NCBI GenBank assembly: GCA_035623985.1
Contig: DASPSJ010000087.1
Span: 1 to 64,000 of the forward strand
Length of the DNA stretch: 64,000 bases
Direction of reading: 5' to 3'
Source: DAHUYF01 sp035623985
Lineage (GTDB): Bacteria; Pseudomonadota; Alphaproteobacteria; ATCC43930; CGMCC-115725
Shown here in pieces: positions 62,508 to 64,000 of the stretch. The first letter of the stretch is position 1. Every line of letters starts with the position of its first letter. The translations under genes and the position numbers were made by a program. The notes under the pieces were generated by a model. It did not search any database and was not told where the DNA came from. It saw only the letters and a program-made list of their open reading frames with translations.

Positions 62508-64000
62508 AGGCCGGCCGCCAGCGCCGCTTCGACCGCGAGCGCGCGCGCGTCGTCCGCGAGCCCGACGGCCTTGAGCGCGGCGACGGCTCGACTGAGGATG
62601 ATCGGCTCGCCGGCGAGATGCTCGCCCTGGCGCGCCAGGATCAGCGTTGCCAGCACGGTCTCGCCGAGACGCCGTCCCGATGCCGCCTCTTCCTGGTCGA
62701 GCCACAGCGCCACGCTGGGCAAACTCGCGCCATGCGCCGGGGCGGCGATGAACGGTGCCCAATCGGCCGGGCTCGGCGGCTGCCCCAGCGCGTCTGCCAG
62801 CGCCAGCAGCAGGGCCGCGCGGCCGGCATCGCGCTGCGCCCCGGCGATGGCGGCCTCGCGCAGCGCGGCGGTGTCGCCATCCGCGCTCGCCAGCCGCATC
62901 AGTCCCAGCAGCAAGGGCGCCTGCGCCGGATCGACGGAGGCCAGCCACGGCGCCGCCGCGTCGGCGCGCCCCGCCGCCAGCAGCGCGCGCGCTGCCTCCG
63001 GCGCGAAGGCTGCAAGCTCCTCGCCGGCCGGCAAATCCGCCAGGATCGGCGCTACCACGCGCGCCACGGCGGCGAAATCCTCGCGCTTGCGCGCATCCGC
63101 CAACAGCGCTTTCAACGCCGTCGCCCGCGCCGCAGCGACCGGGTCGGTGCGCGCCACCTGGAAAAGCAAGGCGCGGTCGCGCGGACTCGCCGGCGATTTG
63201 CCCTGCTTGATCGCCTGGCCAAGCTCTTCGGGCTTGAACTCGACCTTGCCGTAAAGCCCCGCGAGCGCGGCCGCCGGCAGCGCCCCCAGCGACACGGCGC
63301 GCTCGGCGGCGGCGAGGCGTTGCAGCGGCGGCACCGCCTCATTGCCGGCCCAGGCGCGCAGGGTCGCGAGATCTGCGCTCGCCACCGCCTCGGGCGGCAG
63401 CGGCAGCTTGGCCGCCGCCATCAGCGTCACCACGATCGGGGTCGGCTCCGGCAGCTTCTCGATCCTTGCGGCATGCCCGCCCAGCGCCGCGACGAGGGCT
63501 TCGAAGACTGCGTCGGGGGGTGCTTTCTGCTCGCGCAACAGGCTGAGCCCGAGCGTCGCCTTCGCCTGGTCGCCGGCAAGCGCCTGGCAAGCGATGAGCG
63601 CCCGATCCCACCAAATGCCCTGGTAGCGGCCGATATCCTGCTGCACCCGGCGGCAACCGTCCTCGGCGTCGTTCCTGGCGAAGCTGAGCTGGACGCGTTG
63701 GTGGTCGAGATCGTCGGTGTGCGTCGCCGCCGGCAAGGCGTCGAGCACGGCAAGCGCGCCGTCGATCTCGCCCAGCGCAATCAGGCGTTCGACGCGCAGC
63801 GCGGCGAGGCTCGACCGGTCGGGCGGGTCCTGGCCGGGCGGCGCCACGGCATTGCTGAGCAAGAGGCGGTGCGCCAGCGATTGCAGCGTCGGCGAGGTGG
63901 AGGGCTGGAGCTGCGGCAAGGCCGCCGCGACGAAGCTGCGCGGCGTGCCTTGCCACAGGCTTGCGGGCAGGGCTTGCGTGCTGTCGGGGAGCGCGCCGAT
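62504..64000 (-). CDS. Hypothetical alpha-helical repeat protein (incomplete at right edge)
   Basis: The visible reading frame is about 498 codons and remains open to the window end, so the true start lies beyond 64000. The protein is alanine- and leucine-rich with successive helical hairpins, similar to TPR-like or solenoid proteins. Segments include ALRVERLIALGEIDGALAVL, LADLPAGEELAAFAPEAARA and GLADDARALAVEAALAAGL at the C-terminus. Family unknown to me, but the gene directly ahead of xerD and coupled to it (GTGA) is a recurring arrangement in this group. Confidence 0.7.
   Translation of the reverse strand: MGALPDSTQALPASLWQGTPRSFVAAALPQLQPSTSPTLQSLAHRLLLSNAVAPPGQDPPDRSSLAALRVERLIALGEIDGALAVLDALPAATHTDDLDHQRVQLSFARNDAEDGCRRVQQDIGRYQGIWWDRALIACQALAGDQAKATLGLSLLREQKAPPDAVFEALVAALGGHAARIEKLPEPTPIVVTLMAAAKLPLPPEAVASADLATLRAWAGNEAVPPLQRLAAAERAVSLGALPAAALAGLYGKVEFKPEELGQAIKQGKSPASPRDRALLFQVARTDPVAAARATALKALLADARKREDFAAVARVVAPILADLPAGEELAAFAPEAARALLAAGRADAAAPWLASVDPAQAPLLLGLMRLASADGDTAALREAAIAGAQRDAGRAALLLALADALGQPPSPADWAPFIAAPAHGASLPSVALWLDQEEAASGRRLGETVLATLILARQGEHLAGEPIILSRAVAALKAVGLADDARALAVEAALAAGL

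Overview
The window looks like a piece of a high-GC alphaproteobacterial chromosome, probably Rhodospirillales-like or a relative of the Rhizobiales; this is inferred from gene content, since no rRNA or tRNA gene is present. Indicators are the secA / parvulin / argJ / mutT block, the nitrilase / grxC / comF / methyltransferase block, a DUF1178 gene, degP followed by an OmpR-type regulator, a malyl-CoA-lyase-like gene beside accA, and two complete branched-chain amino-acid type (Liv) ABC transporters. Codon use is strongly GC-biased except in two visibly AT-richer stretches (about 1-3090 and 9300-10930), which read as accessory DNA.

Layout. 1-3.1 kb: accessory cassette on the minus strand with a small zinc-finger protein, a four-helix membrane protein and a reverse transcriptase of the defence-type (UG/Abi-like) architecture. 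3.1-6.1 kb: AraC regulator divergent from a secreted tannase/feruloyl esterase with a strong terminator. 6.3-9.2 kb: small secreted protein, then a catabolic operon (enolase-superfamily gene broken by an in-frame amber codon, plus the two subunits of a TPP-dependent decarboxylase). 9.3-10.9 kb: second AT-richer stretch with three overlapping small genes of unknown function. 10.9-12.9 kb: MFS transporter divergent from a TetR regulator. 12.9-19.6 kb: minus-strand run with a catalytically dead HtrA-like protein, an SMP-30 lactonase, a frameshifted FUSC protein, a TAXI solute-binding protein, a glutathione transferase and a hybrid histidine kinase that lacks its phospho-accepting histidine. 19.6-24.3 kb: first Liv transporter. 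24.6-31 kb: AsmA protein, two convergent TPR genes (2OG-oxygenase and glycosyltransferase-like) and a polysaccharide deacetylase. 31.4-32.9 kb: DcaP-like porin with a structured leader and a strong terminator. 33-38.8 kb: second Liv transporter with two tandem paralogous binding proteins. 38.9-64 kb: mostly housekeeping genes (MDR reductase, Nudix proteins, pgk, methyltransferases, nitrilase-grxC, comF, sensor kinase, argJ, mutT, parvulin, secA, degP, response regulator, DUF2076, accA, malyl-CoA lyase, xerD and an incomplete gene at the right edge).

Functionally the window is dominated by uptake and catabolism of small organic molecules (two Liv systems, TAXI, MFS, porin, tannase, lactonase, TPP decarboxylase), together with envelope maintenance and secretion (secA, parvulin, degP, AsmA). 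The best candidate for something undescribed is the reverse-transcriptase cassette at the left edge. Next are the three-gene overlapping unit at 9.67-10.68 kb, and the three proteins or genes that have lost key residues or reading frame.
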